The notes beneath the pieces are model-generated. The model was not told the origin of the DNA. It did not search any database and worked only from the letters and a program-made list of their open reading frames with translations. Source: an uncultured Porphyromonadaceae bacterium (lineage in GTDB: Bacteria > Bacteroidota > Bacteroidia > Bacteroidales > Muribaculaceae). From it: a DNA stretch of 38,981 nucleotides. Made by a program: the position numbers and the translations under genes. The stretch spans positions 1-38,981 of the forward strand of contig UQLO01000027.1 of NCBI GenBank assembly GCA_900541865.1, written 5' to 3'. How positions within the stretch are numbered: position 1 is the first letter of the stretch; each line of letters opens with the position of its first letter. Shown here in pieces: positions 1 to 12,552 of this stretch.

Positions 1-258
1 TATATCCTGAAGAAGGAAGAAGGCGGCCGTCACACTCCGTTCCACAACCACTACCGTCCTCAGTTCTACATCCGTACGCTCGACGTAACCGGTGAGATCA
101 CTCTTCCGGAAGGTGTAGAAATGGTAATGCCCGGTGACCACGTAGAGATCATCGTCGACCTGATCAACCCCGTGGCATGCGACCAGGGTCTCCGCTTCGC
201 TATCCGCGAAGGTGGCCGCACCGTAGGTTCGGGTCAGATCACCGAGATCCTCGACTAA
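1..258 (+). CDS. tuf: Elongation factor Tu, C-terminal part (cut by window start)
   Basis: The open frame runs from base 1 to a TAA at 256-258 and encodes the last 85 residues of EF-Tu, the GTPase that delivers aminoacyl-tRNA to the ribosome. The visible part is beta-barrel domain 3, with the family signatures HTPFHNHYRPQFY and the terminal REGGRTVGSGQITEIL. The start and the GTPase domain lie upstream of the window. It is followed directly by a strong hairpin terminator and then by tRNA-Trp and secE, the usual Bacteroidales arrangement. The product is intact as far as visible and the assignment is secure. Confidence 0.97.
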   Translation, partial: YILKKEEGGRHTPFHNHYRPQFYIRTLDVTGEITLPEGVEMVMPGDHVEIIVDLINPVACDQGLRFAIREGGRTVGSGQITEILD

Positions 259-278
259 TACGGAAACAACCGCATAAT

Positions 279-314
279 AAGGAGCGCTCCGGCGCTGTCG
301 GAGCGCTCCTTTTC
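279..314 (+). terminator. Intrinsic terminator after tuf
   Basis: A perfect 13-bp inverted repeat (279-291 with 299-311) enclosing a 7-nt loop is followed by a short T run (TTTT). It begins 20 bases after the tuf stop and ends just before tRNA-Trp, so it should separate tuf transcription from the tRNA-secE-nusG unit, at least partly. Confidence 0.85.
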
Positions 315-320
315 TAACAT

Positions 321-393
321 ACGGGAATAGCTCAGTCGGTAGAGCACTGGTCTCCAAAACCAGGTGTCGGGAGTTCGAGCCTCTCTTCCCGTG
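321..393 (+). tRNA. tRNA-Trp (anticodon CCA)
   Basis: A 73-nt cloverleaf. The acceptor stem ACGGGAA (321-327) pairs with TTCCCGT (386-392) and the discriminator base is G. The anticodon stem 347-351/359-363 encloses the 7-nt loop with anticodon CCA at 354-356, and the T arm contains the GTTCGAGC motif. The CCA tail is not encoded. Only 15 bases separate the tRNA 3' end from the secE start, so tRNA and mRNA are probably cut from a common transcript. Confidence 0.96.
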
Positions 394-408
394 CAAGATA
401 TAAAACCA

Positions 409-600
409 ATGAAACTCAAACTACTTACGAATATACAGGAGGCATACGACGAACTTCGTTACAAGACGTCGTGGCCTTCGCAGAAGCAGCTGGTGAAATC
501 GGCCATCATCGTGATGATAGCTTCCGCCATTATCGCCTTGATAATACTCGTCATGGACCAGGTGGTCGACCATCTGATGCACTTGCTGTACAGCTTGTAA
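409..600 (+). CDS. secE: Preprotein translocase subunit SecE
   Basis: A 63-residue membrane protein, the short single-span form of SecE that clamps SecY in the SecYEG protein-export channel. Residues about 1-28 form the amphipathic N-terminal helix, with the family-typical ELRYKTSWPSQKQLVKSA segment, followed by one transmembrane helix at about 29-52. An upstream in-frame codon at 364 would lie inside tRNA-Trp, so the ATG at 409 was chosen. It sits between tRNA-Trp and nusG, the standard secE context. Confidence 0.93.
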   Translation: MKLKLLTNIQEAYDELRYKTSWPSQKQLVKSAIIVMIASAIIALIILVMDQVVDHLMHLLYSL

Positions 601-631
601 GCAGTAGTCACTCCCCAAAACGGACTCTTCA

Positions 632-1186
632 ATGGCTGAAAGTAGAAAAGGGTGGTACGTTCTGCGTGCCATCTCCGGCAAAGAGGCCCAGGTAAAGGAA
701 ATCATCGAAGGTGCGATGAGGCGTTCCGACCTGGGCAACTATGTGTTCCAGGTGTTGATACCGACCGAAAAGGTGATGACCCTGCGCAACGGCAAAAAGA
801 CAATCAAAGAGAAGAACCTCTACAGTGGGTATGTCTTCATCGAGGCAGACCTCACCGGCGAAGTTATTCACGAGCTTACCAACACCACCAACGTGATAGA
901 TTTTCTCCGCGGCCGCGAGAAGAACTCCAAGCCGGAGCGACTTCGCGAGGCTGAGGTGATGCGCATGCTTGGTGCTGCCGACGAGCTTTCGGAGGCTGAA
1001 GGCACTCCCGAGGTGCAGTTTATGGTAGGTGAGAGCGTGAAGGTCATCGACGGACCTTTCAAGGGCTTCCCCGGCGTAATCGAGGAAGTGAATGCCGAGA
1101 AGCACAAACTCAAGGTAGCGGTACGCATCTTTGAGCGCAAGACGCCGCTTGAGCTGGACAATTCGCAAGTAGAGCGCGAGGCCTGA
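632..1186 (+). CDS. nusG: Transcription termination/antitermination factor NusG
   Basis: A 184-residue protein with the NGN domain at the N-terminus (GWYVLRAISGKE..., then the conserved NLYSGYVFIEADLTGE) and a C-terminal KOW domain containing VKVIDGPFKGFPGVIEEV. NusG binds RNA polymerase and couples elongation to Rho or to ribosomes. Length and domain order are normal for Bacteroidales. It lies 31 bases after secE and 86 bases before rplK. The rplK-proximal spacer contains a small hairpin (1197-1202 with 1211-1216) but no T run, so read-through into the ribosomal-protein genes is likely. Confidence 0.96.
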   Translation: MAESRKGWYVLRAISGKEAQVKEIIEGAMRRSDLGNYVFQVLIPTEKVMTLRNGKKTIKEKNLYSGYVFIEADLTGEVIHELTNTTNVIDFLRGREKNSKPERLREAEVMRMLGAADELSEAEGTPEVQFMVGESVKVIDGPFKGFPGVIEEVNAEKHKLKVAVRIFERKTPLELDNSQVEREA

Positions 1187-1272
1187 GGCAAAGCCGCGGG
1201 AGGGTTACGACTCCCGAGCCTACCGACCGACTGAAGCGCAAAATTAACTAATCAAAAAAAGTTATTACAAAA

Positions 1273-1716
1273 ATGGCTAAAGAAATCGCTGGACAGATCA
1301 AACTGCAGATCAAGGGCGGTGCGGCAAATCCCTCGCCGCCAGTAGGTCCCGCACTGGGCTCCAAGGGTATCAACATCATGGAGTTCTGCAAGCAGTTCAA
1401 CGCCCGCACTCAGGACAAGGCAGGAAAGATTCTGCCTGTAGTAATCACTTACTACACCGACAAGAGCTTCGACTTCATTGTCAAGACACCTCCGGTGGCA
1501 GTACAGCTCAAGGAAGTTACCAAAATCAAGAGTGGTTCGAAGGAGCCCAACCGTACCAAGGTAGCTGAGATTACCTGGGAGCAGGTAAAGACCATCGCGG
1601 CAGACAAGATGCCCGACCTCAACTGCTTCACTATCGAATCCGCAATGCGCATGGTTGCCGGCACCGCCCGCAGCATGGGTATCACCGTAAAGGGAGAGTT
1701 TCCCGCAAACCTTTAA
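1273..1716 (+). CDS. rplK: 50S ribosomal protein L11
   Basis: A 147-residue protein with the L11 signatures QIKGGAANPSPPVGPALGSKG near the N-terminus and ARSMGITVKG at the C-terminus. L11 binds 23S rRNA at the GTPase-associated centre with the L10-L12 stalk. The A-rich stretch just before the ATG (CAAAAAAAGTTATTACAAAA) is the usual translation-start context in Bacteroidetes in place of a strong Shine-Dalgarno. It is followed by rplA after 12 bases, which indicates co-translation. Confidence 0.97.
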   Translation: MAKEIAGQIKLQIKGGAANPSPPVGPALGSKGINIMEFCKQFNARTQDKAGKILPVVITYYTDKSFDFIVKTPPVAVQLKEVTKIKSGSKEPNRTKVAEITWEQVKTIAADKMPDLNCFTIESAMRMVAGTARSMGITVKGEFPANL

Positions 1717-1728
1717 TACTTCAAGCAT

Positions 1729-2424
1729 ATGAGCAAACTTACTAAAAATCAGAAAGTGGCCCTGAGCAAGCTTGAAGCAGGAAAGGCATACACGCTGGAT
1801 GAGGCCTGCAAGCTTGTCAAGGAAATGACCTTCACCAAGTTTGACGCATCGCTGGACATCGACGTCCGTCTTGGCGTTGACCCCCGCAAGGCAAATCAGA
1901 TGGTACGCGGCGTCGTTACGCTGCCCCACGGCACCGGCAAGCAGGTACGCGTGCTTGTACTGTGCAACTCCGACGCCGAAGCAGCCGCTCAGGCAGCCGG
2001 TGCAGACTACGTAGGTCTTGAAGAGTACATCGAAAAGATCAAGGGAGGCTGGACCGACGTCGACGTCATCATCACTCAGCCCGCTATCATGGGTAAGATC
2101 GGTGCACTGGGCCGTATCCTCGGTCCGCGCGGTCTGATGCCTAACCCCAAGAGCGGCACCGTGACCAACGACGTAGCCAAGGCAGTGGAAGAAGTGAAGA
2201 AGGGTAAGATAGACTTCAAGGTAGACAAGAACGGTATCGTTCACAGCTCTATCGGCAAGGTAAGCTTCAACCCGGACCAGATGCGCGACAATGCCCGCGA
2301 GTTCATCAGCACGCTGATCAAACTCAAGCCGGCAACTGCAAAAGGCACTTACATCAAGAGCATTTATCTTTCGAGCACAATGAGTCCCGGCGTCAAGGTT
2401 GAGACTAAGAGTGTCGATGCCTAA
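1729..2424 (+). CDS. rplA: 50S ribosomal protein L1
   Basis: A 231-residue protein with the L1 family core GPRGLMPNPKSGTV and the start pattern MSKLTKNQKVALSKLE. L1 forms the mobile stalk next to the E site and, in other bacteria, represses its own rplKA mRNA. Length is normal. It is 12 bases from rplK and 20 bases from rplJ. That last gap is too short for a folded L10 leader of the kind described upstream of rplJ in other phyla. Confidence 0.97.
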   Translation: MSKLTKNQKVALSKLEAGKAYTLDEACKLVKEMTFTKFDASLDIDVRLGVDPRKANQMVRGVVTLPHGTGKQVRVLVLCNSDAEAAAQAAGADYVGLEEYIEKIKGGWTDVDVIITQPAIMGKIGALGRILGPRGLMPNPKSGTVTNDVAKAVEEVKKGKIDFKVDKNGIVHSSIGKVSFNPDQMRDNAREFISTLIKLKPATAKGTYIKSIYLSSTMSPGVKVETKSVDA

Positions 2425-2444
2425 CCCATAAACCACCCGACACA

Positions 2445-2969
2445 ATGAAAAAGGAAGATAAAGGAATAATAATCAATCAAATCGTCGAAACCATCAAGTC
2501 GTACAACGGCTTCTATCTGGTTGAGACAGCCGGACTGAACGCAGAGAAGACCTCTGAGCTTCGCCGCGCCTGCTTCAACGCAGACATCAAGCTGATGGTT
2601 GTGAAGAACAAGCTTCTCCACAAAGCGCTTGAGAGCATGGAAGGCGATTACAGCGAGCTGTATCCTGCACTGAAGGAGAGCACTTCTCTGATGTGCACCA
2701 ACGTAGGCAACGCTCCTGCAAAACTTCTGAAGGACTTCGTGAAGAAGGGCGACACCCTTCCCCTGCTGAAGGGCGCATACGTTGAGGAGACCGTCTATCT
2801 GGGCGCAGACCAGCTTGACGCACTCGCAGCAATCAAGAGCAAGAACGAACTCATTGCCGACGTTGTGGCCCTGCTGCAGTCGCCTGCAAAGAACGTCGTA
2901 TCCGCTCTTCAGTCCGGCGCAGGCAAACTGCACGGCATCCTCGAGACCCTCTCGAAGAAAGAAAACTAA
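2445..2969 (+). CDS. rplJ: 50S ribosomal protein L10
   Basis: A 174-residue protein. The N-terminal rRNA-binding domain shows the pattern LRRACFNADIKLMVVKNKL, and the C-terminal helix carries the L7/L12 dimer binding sites. L10 anchors the flexible L12 stalk. Spacing to rplL is 33 bases. Sequence and length are ordinary for the family. Confidence 0.96.
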   Translation: MKKEDKGIIINQIVETIKSYNGFYLVETAGLNAEKTSELRRACFNADIKLMVVKNKLLHKALESMEGDYSELYPALKESTSLMCTNVGNAPAKLLKDFVKKGDTLPLLKGAYVEETVYLGADQLDALAAIKSKNELIADVVALLQSPAKNVVSALQSGAGKLHGILETLSKKEN

Positions 2970-3002
2970 TCATTACAAAACAAACAAAAAAACCATACAA
3001 CA

Positions 3003-3374
3003 ATGGCAGATCTGAAAGCTTTTGCTGAACAACTCGTAAATCTCACCGTAAAAGAAGTAAACGAACTCGCCCAGATCCTCAAGGACGAATACGGTATCGA
3101 ACCCGCTGCAGCCGCTGTAGCAGTAGCCGCCGGTCCCGCCGCCGGTCCCGCCGCTGAAGAGAAGACCTCCTTCGACGTAGTGCTCAAGAGCGCCGGTGCT
3201 GAGAAGCTGAAAGTGGTTAAGCTCGTTAAGGAGCTGACCGGTCTCGGCCTCAAGGAAGCTAAGGAACTCGTAGACGGTGCACCCAGCAACCTCAAGGAAG
3301 GCGTTGCCAAGGCAGACGCAGAAGCCCTCAAGGCTCAGCTCGAAGAGGTAGGTGCCGAAGTAGAGCTCAAATAA
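3003..3374 (+). CDS. rplL: 50S ribosomal protein L7/L12
   Basis: A 123-residue stalk protein. It has the N-terminal dimerization helices, an Ala/Gly/Pro-rich hinge (about residues 36-54, with a duplicated GPAAGPAA motif), and the C-terminal domain with the conserved LKEAKELVDGAP segment that contacts translation factors. It is the last ribosomal gene of the cluster. A hairpin attenuator and a long gene-free leader separate it from rpoB. Confidence 0.97.
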   Translation: MADLKAFAEQLVNLTVKEVNELAQILKDEYGIEPAAAAVAVAAGPAAGPAAEEKTSFDVVLKSAGAEKLKVVKLVKELTGLGLKEAKELVDGAPSNLKEGVAKADAEALKAQLEEVGAEVELK

Positions 3375-3396
3375 TACACCTGACAATCAGGCGAAT

Positions 3397-3435
3397 AGGT
3401 TAAGAATCCTCCGCAAGGAGTATTCTTAACCTTTT
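3397..3435 (+). terminator. Hairpin attenuator/terminator between rplL and rpoB
   Basis: An 11-bp perfect stem (3397-3407 with 3422-3432), with an inner CTCC/GGAG pairing that tightens the loop, is followed by TTTT. It lies 22 bases after the rplL stop. In E. coli a partial terminator between rplL and rpoB lowers polymerase-gene expression relative to ribosomal proteins. This hairpin is in the same place, and the analogous role is an inference. Confidence 0.8.
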
Positions 3436-3952
3436 GCGCCTATAATACCGCGGGCCTCCGGGGGAGGCCACCACGGCGATACAAACAGGGCATCAGCGCG
3501 GCTATTGACTCGGATTACGGTCCGGGCACCGAGAGCGATTGCCTGACGAAAAAGTACCCGCGCAAGCGAGGCTGCGGGCCGGGCGTAACTCCGGCCGTGC
3601 TCCTCAGGAGCGACATCCATCAATCCGGCTTCTTCCGAACAGGTGAGGTGCCGGCGGTGGAGAACCATCCGGCTTCTTCTGAATGGGGAGCTGCGAGGCC
3701 AAGGACGGGAATGTGCTCCCGGAGGTACGAAAAAGCACACTGCTGCAAAAATTACCGGCCGCTACATCGAGTAGTTTGGCAAGGTTTTTGCAGTGAAGGC
3801 CGGCACCCCGGCCGGCAATCCACCCCGGTGCCTACACGGCGACCGGCAACATAAGCGCCCCCGGGGCGCGACGACGCTCGGGCAGCGACAACAGAAGAGA
3901 GCTGTCAGCGTCCACCCACATAAAACAAGGCTCCAAAACCTATATATCATAG
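3436..3952 (+). other. Long GC-rich structured spacer/leader upstream of rpoB
   Basis: These 517 bases lie between the rplL terminator and the rpoB ATG and show no convincing gene. Several hairpins are visible: 3453-3459 with 3463-3469; a 9-bp long-range stem CTGCAAAAA (3743-3751) with TTTTTGCAG (3785-3793) enclosing a small CTAC/GTAG hairpin; and GC-rich palindromes near 3797-3815 and 3855-3870. A 13-nt direct repeat (ATCCGGCTTCTTC) occurs at 3623-3635 and 3667-3679. No clean TTTG/TANNTTTG promoter was seen. It may be a transcribed leader or an uncharacterised RNA element. Open frames on both strands here look like chance products of high GC. Confidence 0.5.
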
Positions 3953-6900
3953 ATGTCAGCTTCGATAGAAAAAAACCGTGTCAACTTTGCTTCGGTAAAG
4001 AATCCCCTTCCTTACCCTGACTTCCTGGAGGTACAGCTAAAGTCATTCCAGGACTTCCTGCAGCTGGACACGCCGCCGGAAAAGCGCACTAATGAGGGGT
4101 TGTACAAGGTGTTCGCGGAGAATTTCCCGATTTCGGACACCCGCAACAACTTCAACCTCGAGTTTCTTGACTATTATATAGATCCCCCGCGGTACACTAT
4201 CGAAGAGTGCCTCGAGCGCGGACTCACTTACAGTGTGCCTCTGAAGGCTAAGCTCAAGCTGAGCTGCACGGATCCTGACCACGAAGGTTTCGACCCGGAC
4301 ATACAGGATGTCTATCTGGGCCAGATTCCGTATATGACCGAGAAGGGAACGTTTGTGATCAACGGTGCCGAGCGCGTTGTGGTATCGCAGCTTCACCGTT
4401 CGCCGGGTGTTTTCTTCGGACAGAGCACCCACGCCAACGGCACCAAGCTGTACTCGGCGCGTATCATCCCGTTCCGTGGTTCGTGGATAGAGTTTGCCAC
4501 TGATATCAACAACGTGATGTACGCTTACATCGATCGCAAGAAGAAACTCCCTGTTACGACGCTTCTTCGTTCGATCGGCCTTGAGAGCGATAAGGACATC
4601 ATCGAAATTTTCGGACTTGCCGAGGAAATCAAGGTCAACAAGACCAATCTGAAGAAGGCCATCGGCCGCAAGCTTGCCGCCCGCGTGCTTAAGACGTGGA
4701 CTGAGGACTTTGTGGACGAGGATACGGGCGAGGTAGTGACCATCGAGCGCAACGAGGTTGTCATCGACCGCGAGACCGAGCTCACCGAGGAACATATCGA
4801 CCAGATACTTTCGGCCGACGTGCCCAGCATCCTTCTTCACAAGGACGATGCCAACACGTCGGACTACTCCATCATCTTCAATACCCTCCAGAAGGACTCC
4901 ACCAACTCCGAGAAGGAGGCAATCCAGTATATCTACAGGCAGCTTCGCAACGCCGAGCCGCCGGACGACGCCAGCGCGCGCGAGGTCATCAACAACCTCT
5001 TCTTCTCGGAGAAGCGCTACGATCTTGGCGAAGTCGGCCGCTACCGCATCAACCGCAAGCTTGGCCTGACCACCGATATGGAGGTGCGTGTGCTCACCCG
5101 CGAGGACATCATCGCCATCATCAAATACCTGATAGAGCTTATCAACACCCGCGCCGACGTCGACGATATCGACCACTTGAGCAACCGCCGTGTGCGCACC
5201 GTAGGCGAGCAGCTCTACAATCAGTTCGGCGTGGGCCTCAACCGTATGGCGCGCACCATCCGTGAGCGAATGAATGTTCGCGACTCGGAGGTGTTCACGG
5301 CTCTGGACCTGATTAACGCCAAGACCATCTCGAGCGTTATCAACACCTTCTTCGGCACCAACGCGCTGAGCCAGTTTATGGATCAGACCAACCCGCTTGC
5401 CGAAATCACCCACAAGCGCCGTATGAGTGCGCTGGGCCCCGGCGGTCTGTCGCGCGAGCGAGCAGGCTTCGAGGTTCGCGACGTACACTATACGCACTAC
5501 GGCCGCCTGTGCCCGATCGAGACGCCTGAAGGCCCGAACATCGGTCTTATCAGCTCACTGTGCGTCTACGCCAAGATCAACGATCTGGGCTTCATCGAGA
5601 CACCCTACCGCAAGGTTGAGGATGCCCGCGTGAACCTCAACAACGACGAGGTAGTCTACCTGACGGCCGAAATCGAGGAGGGCAAGACCATAGCTCAGGG
5701 CAACGCACCTCTTAATCCCGACGGCACCTTCATCCGCAAGACCGTGAAGGCACGCCGCGATGCCGACTTCCCGGTAGTACCGCCGGCCGACATCGAGCTG
5801 ATGGACGTATCGCCCACTCAGATAGCTTCGATCGCGGCCTCACTGATTCCGTTCCTTGAGCACGACGACGCCAACCGCGCCCTGATGGGATCGAACATGA
5901 TGCGCCAGGCAGTGCCTCTGATGCGTTCGGAGAGCCCGATTGTAGGCACCGGCATCGAGGGCCAGCTTGTACGCGACTCCCGCACCCAGATTACGGCAGA
6001 AGGCGCCGGCGTGGTGGAATTTGTGGACGCCACAGTGATCCGCATCCGCTACGACCGCACCGAGGAGGAGGAATTTGTGGCCTTCGACGACGCCGTCAAG
6101 GAATACCATATACCGAAGTTCCGCAAGACCAACCAGAGCACCACCATCGACCTTCGCCCCATCTGCGTGAAGGGTCAGCGCGTACAGGCCGGCGACATCC
6201 TCACCGAGGGTTACGCCACCGAGAACGGCGAGCTGGCACTGGGCCGCAACCTCAAGGTAGCCTTCATGCCCTGGAAAGGTTACAACTATGAGGACGCCAT
6301 CGTGCTGAACGAGCGTGTAGTCCGCGACGACATACTGACTTCGGTCCACGTCGACGAATACGCCCTTGAGGTTCGCGAAACCAAGCGCGGTATGGAGGAA
6401 CTCACCTCCGACATCCCGAACGTGAGCGAGGACGCCACCAAGGACCTCGACGAGCGCGGTATCATCCGCGTTGGTGCGCACGTTGTACCGGGTGATATAA
6501 TGATCGGTAAGATCACGCCTAAGGGCGAGAGCGACCCCACACCGGAAGAGAAGCTTCTTCGCGCCATCTTCGGCGACAAGGCCGGCGACGTCAAGGATGC
6601 TTCGCTGAAGGCTTCGCCGTCGCTGAAGGGTGTTGTGATCGGCACCAACCTTTTCAGCCGTGCCGCCAAGAAGAAGAAGAGCAAGAGTGCCCAGATACTG
6701 CTGCCTAAGATCGACGCCGAGTACGAAGAGAAGCAGGCCGCCCTACGCGACGTGCTTGTCAACAAGCTGCTGGTGCTGACCGAGGGCAAGACCTCCCGCG
6801 GCCTGTTCGACTTCCTGGGCAGCGAAATCGTGCCCAAGGGAGCGAAGTTCACCGCCACCGTACTCAGCAAGATAAACTACGACACGCTCGACCTGAGCAA

Positions 6901-7765
6901 CTGGACCACCGACGAGCACAAGAACCAGCTCATCCGCGCCACCATCGTTAACTATCTGCGCAAGAGCAAGGAAATCGACGCCGAGATGCGCCGCAAGAAG
7001 TTCGACATCTCCATCGGCGACGAGCTTCCCTCGGGCATCATGCAGATAGCCAAGGTTTACATCGCCAAGAAGCGTAAGATTTCGGTGGGCGACAAGATGG
7101 CCGGCCGCCATGGCAACAAGGGTATCGTGAGCCGCATCGTACGTCAGGAGGATATGCCCTTCCTGGCCGACGGAACTCCGGTGGACATCGTTCTGAACCC
7201 TCTGGGTGTGCCTTCGCGAATGAACCTGGGTCAGGTGTTCGAGACCGTGCTTGGCTGGGCCGGGCGCGAGCTCGGCGAGAAATTCGCCACTCCGATTTTC
7301 GACGGCGCGTCGCTTGACGACCTGAACGCCTGGACCGACAAGGCCGGCCTTCCGCGCTACGGCAAGACCTACCTCTACGACGGCGGCACCGGCGAGCGCT
7401 TCGACCAGCCTGCCACCGTTGGCGTGATCTACATGCTTAAGCTCGGCCACATGGTAGAGGATAAGATGCACGCACGTTCGATCGGCCCGTACTCTCTGAT
7501 TACGCAGCAGCCTCTGGGCGGTAAGGCCCAGTTCGGCGGCCAGCGCTTCGGTGAGATGGAAGTATGGGCACTGGAGGCCTTCGGCGCCGCCCATGTGCTT
7601 CAGGAGATACTCACCATCAAGAGTGACGACGTCAACGGCCGCAGCAAAGCCTACGAGGCCATAGTCAAGGGCGATCCGATGCCCACCCCCGGCATACCAG
7701 AATCGCTGAACGTGCTACTGCACGAGCTACGCGGCCTTGGCTTGAGCATCAAGCTCGAAAATTGA
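3953..7765 (+). CDS. rpoB: DNA-directed RNA polymerase subunit beta
   Basis: A 1270-residue beta subunit of RNA polymerase, colinear with the family from MSASIEKNRVNF to the C-terminal clamp. The rifampicin-binding segment (about residues 467-500) reads LSQFMDQTNPLAEITHKRR followed by MSALGPGG, with wild-type-like Asp, His and Ser at the positions usually changed in resistance. The conserved GDKMAGRHGNKG lies at about 1045 and the C-terminal LGGKAQFGGQRFGEMEVWAL at about 1180. The ATG at 3953 matches the family start. rpoC follows after 46 bases, so the two are co-transcribed. Confidence 0.98.
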   Translation: MSASIEKNRVNFASVKNPLPYPDFLEVQLKSFQDFLQLDTPPEKRTNEGLYKVFAENFPISDTRNNFNLEFLDYYIDPPRYTIEECLERGLTYSVPLKAKLKLSCTDPDHEGFDPDIQDVYLGQIPYMTEKGTFVINGAERVVVSQLHRSPGVFFGQSTHANGTKLYSARIIPFRGSWIEFATDINNVMYAYIDRKKKLPVTTLLRSIGLESDKDIIEIFGLAEEIKVNKTNLKKAIGRKLAARVLKTWTEDFVDEDTGEVVTIERNEVVIDRETELTEEHIDQILSADVPSILLHKDDANTSDYSIIFNTLQKDSTNSEKEAIQYIYRQLRNAEPPDDASAREVINNLFFSEKRYDLGEVGRYRINRKLGLTTDMEVRVLTREDIIAIIKYLIELINTRADVDDIDHLSNRRVRTVGEQLYNQFGVGLNRMARTIRERMNVRDSEVFTALDLINAKTISSVINTFFGTNALSQFMDQTNPLAEITHKRRMSALGPGGLSRERAGFEVRDVHYTHYGRLCPIETPEGPNIGLISSLCVYAKINDLGFIETPYRKVEDARVNLNNDEVVYLTAEIEEGKTIAQGNAPLNPDGTFIRKTVKARRDADFPVVPPADIELMDVSPTQIASIAASLIPFLEHDDANRALMGSNMMRQAVPLMRSESPIVGTGIEGQLVRDSRTQITAEGAGVVEFVDATVIRIRYDRTEEEEFVAFDDAVKEYHIPKFRKTNQSTTIDLRPICVKGQRVQAGDILTEGYATENGELALGRNLKVAFMPWKGYNYEDAIVLNERVVRDDILTSVHVDEYALEVRETKRGMEELTSDIPNVSEDATKDLDERGIIRVGAHVVPGDIMIGKITPKGESDPTPEEKLLRAIFGDKAGDVKDASLKASPSLKGVVIGTNLFSRAAKKKKSKSAQILLPKIDAEYEEKQAALRDVLVNKLLVLTEGKTSRGLFDFLGSEIVPKGAKFTATVLSKINYDTLDLSNWTTDEHKNQLIRATIVNYLRKSKEIDAEMRRKKFDISIGDELPSGIMQIAKVYIAKKRKISVGDKMAGRHGNKGIVSRIVRQEDMPFLADGTPVDIVLNPLGVPSRMNLGQVFETVLGWAGRELGEKFATPIFDGASLDDLNAWTDKAGLPRYGKTYLYDGGTGERFDQPATVGVIYMLKLGHMVEDKMHARSIGPYSLITQQPLGGKAQFGGQRFGEMEVWALEAFGAAHVLQEILTIKSDDVNGRSKAYEAIVKGDPMPTPGIPESLNVLLHELRGLGLSIKLEN

Positions 7766-7811
7766 GAGATAAGCATCTCATCGTAAACAAAAGACACACA
7801 CCATTCCATAT

Positions 7812-12107
<4,296 letters not shown>

Positions 12108-12123
12108 TTCCACCGCATCCATA

Positions 12124-12168
12124 CATAAAAAAAGCTGCATTCCCGCCCGGGGGTGCAGCTTTTTTATG
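12124..12168 (+). terminator. Strong intrinsic terminator after rpoC
   Basis: A near-perfect inverted repeat (12124-12139 with 12154-12168), with core AAAAAAGCTGCA/TGCAGCTTTTTT, has A and T runs on both sides and so could act in both directions. It begins 16 bases after the rpoC stop and marks the end of the secE-rpoC transcription unit. Confidence 0.9.
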
Positions 12169-12216
12169 TATGTTTTTCTGAGAAAAGAAGGATAGCGTCT
12201 GCCCGGTGAGGGCATT

Positions 12217-12484
12217 ATGGACTGACGGCTTCAGCCGTCAGCGGCGCGCCGGGCATTGAGATCCCCGAGGGAGAACTCCGGAGGAGTTCAAGAATGTAGC
12301 CCGGGGTGACAACCCCGGGATTGGCCAACCTCCTGAAGAACAGTGACCCCGTAGGGGTCGAATATGGTCCGTTCCCTGCCCGTTCGCGAAGGTTCGACCC
12401 CTACAGGGTCGCCGATGTGTGTGAGTGGCGCCTATACCCGGGGTTGTCACCCCGCGCTACTATATTGAACCCCTACGGGGTTCT
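12217..12484 (+). repeat. Modular inverted intergenic repeat, copy 1 (REPIN-like)
   Basis: Module A is TATGGACTGACGGCTTCAGC and its mirror GCCGTCAG at about 12217-12241. Module B (12273-12319) is hairpin GAACTCC/GGAGTTC, then an AA..GTAGC linker, then hairpin CCCGGGGTGACAACCCCGGG. Module B' (12436-12484) is the same B element on the other strand, with linker GCTACTATATTGAAC and different stem bases. The centre holds an 18-bp inverted repeat (12345-12362 with 12393-12410, one mismatch) containing CCCCGTAGGGG. It fills most of the 384-base gap between the rpoC terminator and the next gene. Copies 2 and 3 are at 23861-24090 and 32271-32362. Confidence 0.8.
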
Positions 12485-12552
12485 CCCTCAATGGCCTACG
12501 CTTCCGCGAATAGCGTCGGAAGGGTCGGCGGCCATTATTCTTTGGCGGGGTA

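Noticed and set aside
2425..2444. An L10-type autoregulatory leader before rplJ
   Set aside because: Only 20 bases separate rplA and rplJ, too short for the structure.
3436..3854. Small frames in the rpoB leader (for example 3426-3740 minus, 3597-3854 plus)
   Set aside because: No family pattern and Arg/Pro/Ser-rich chance composition.
4043..5497. A 484-codon open frame antisense to rpoB
   Set aside because: Shadow of rpoB; composition shows repeated V/L/D/H patterns typical of antisense of a coding region, with no domain.
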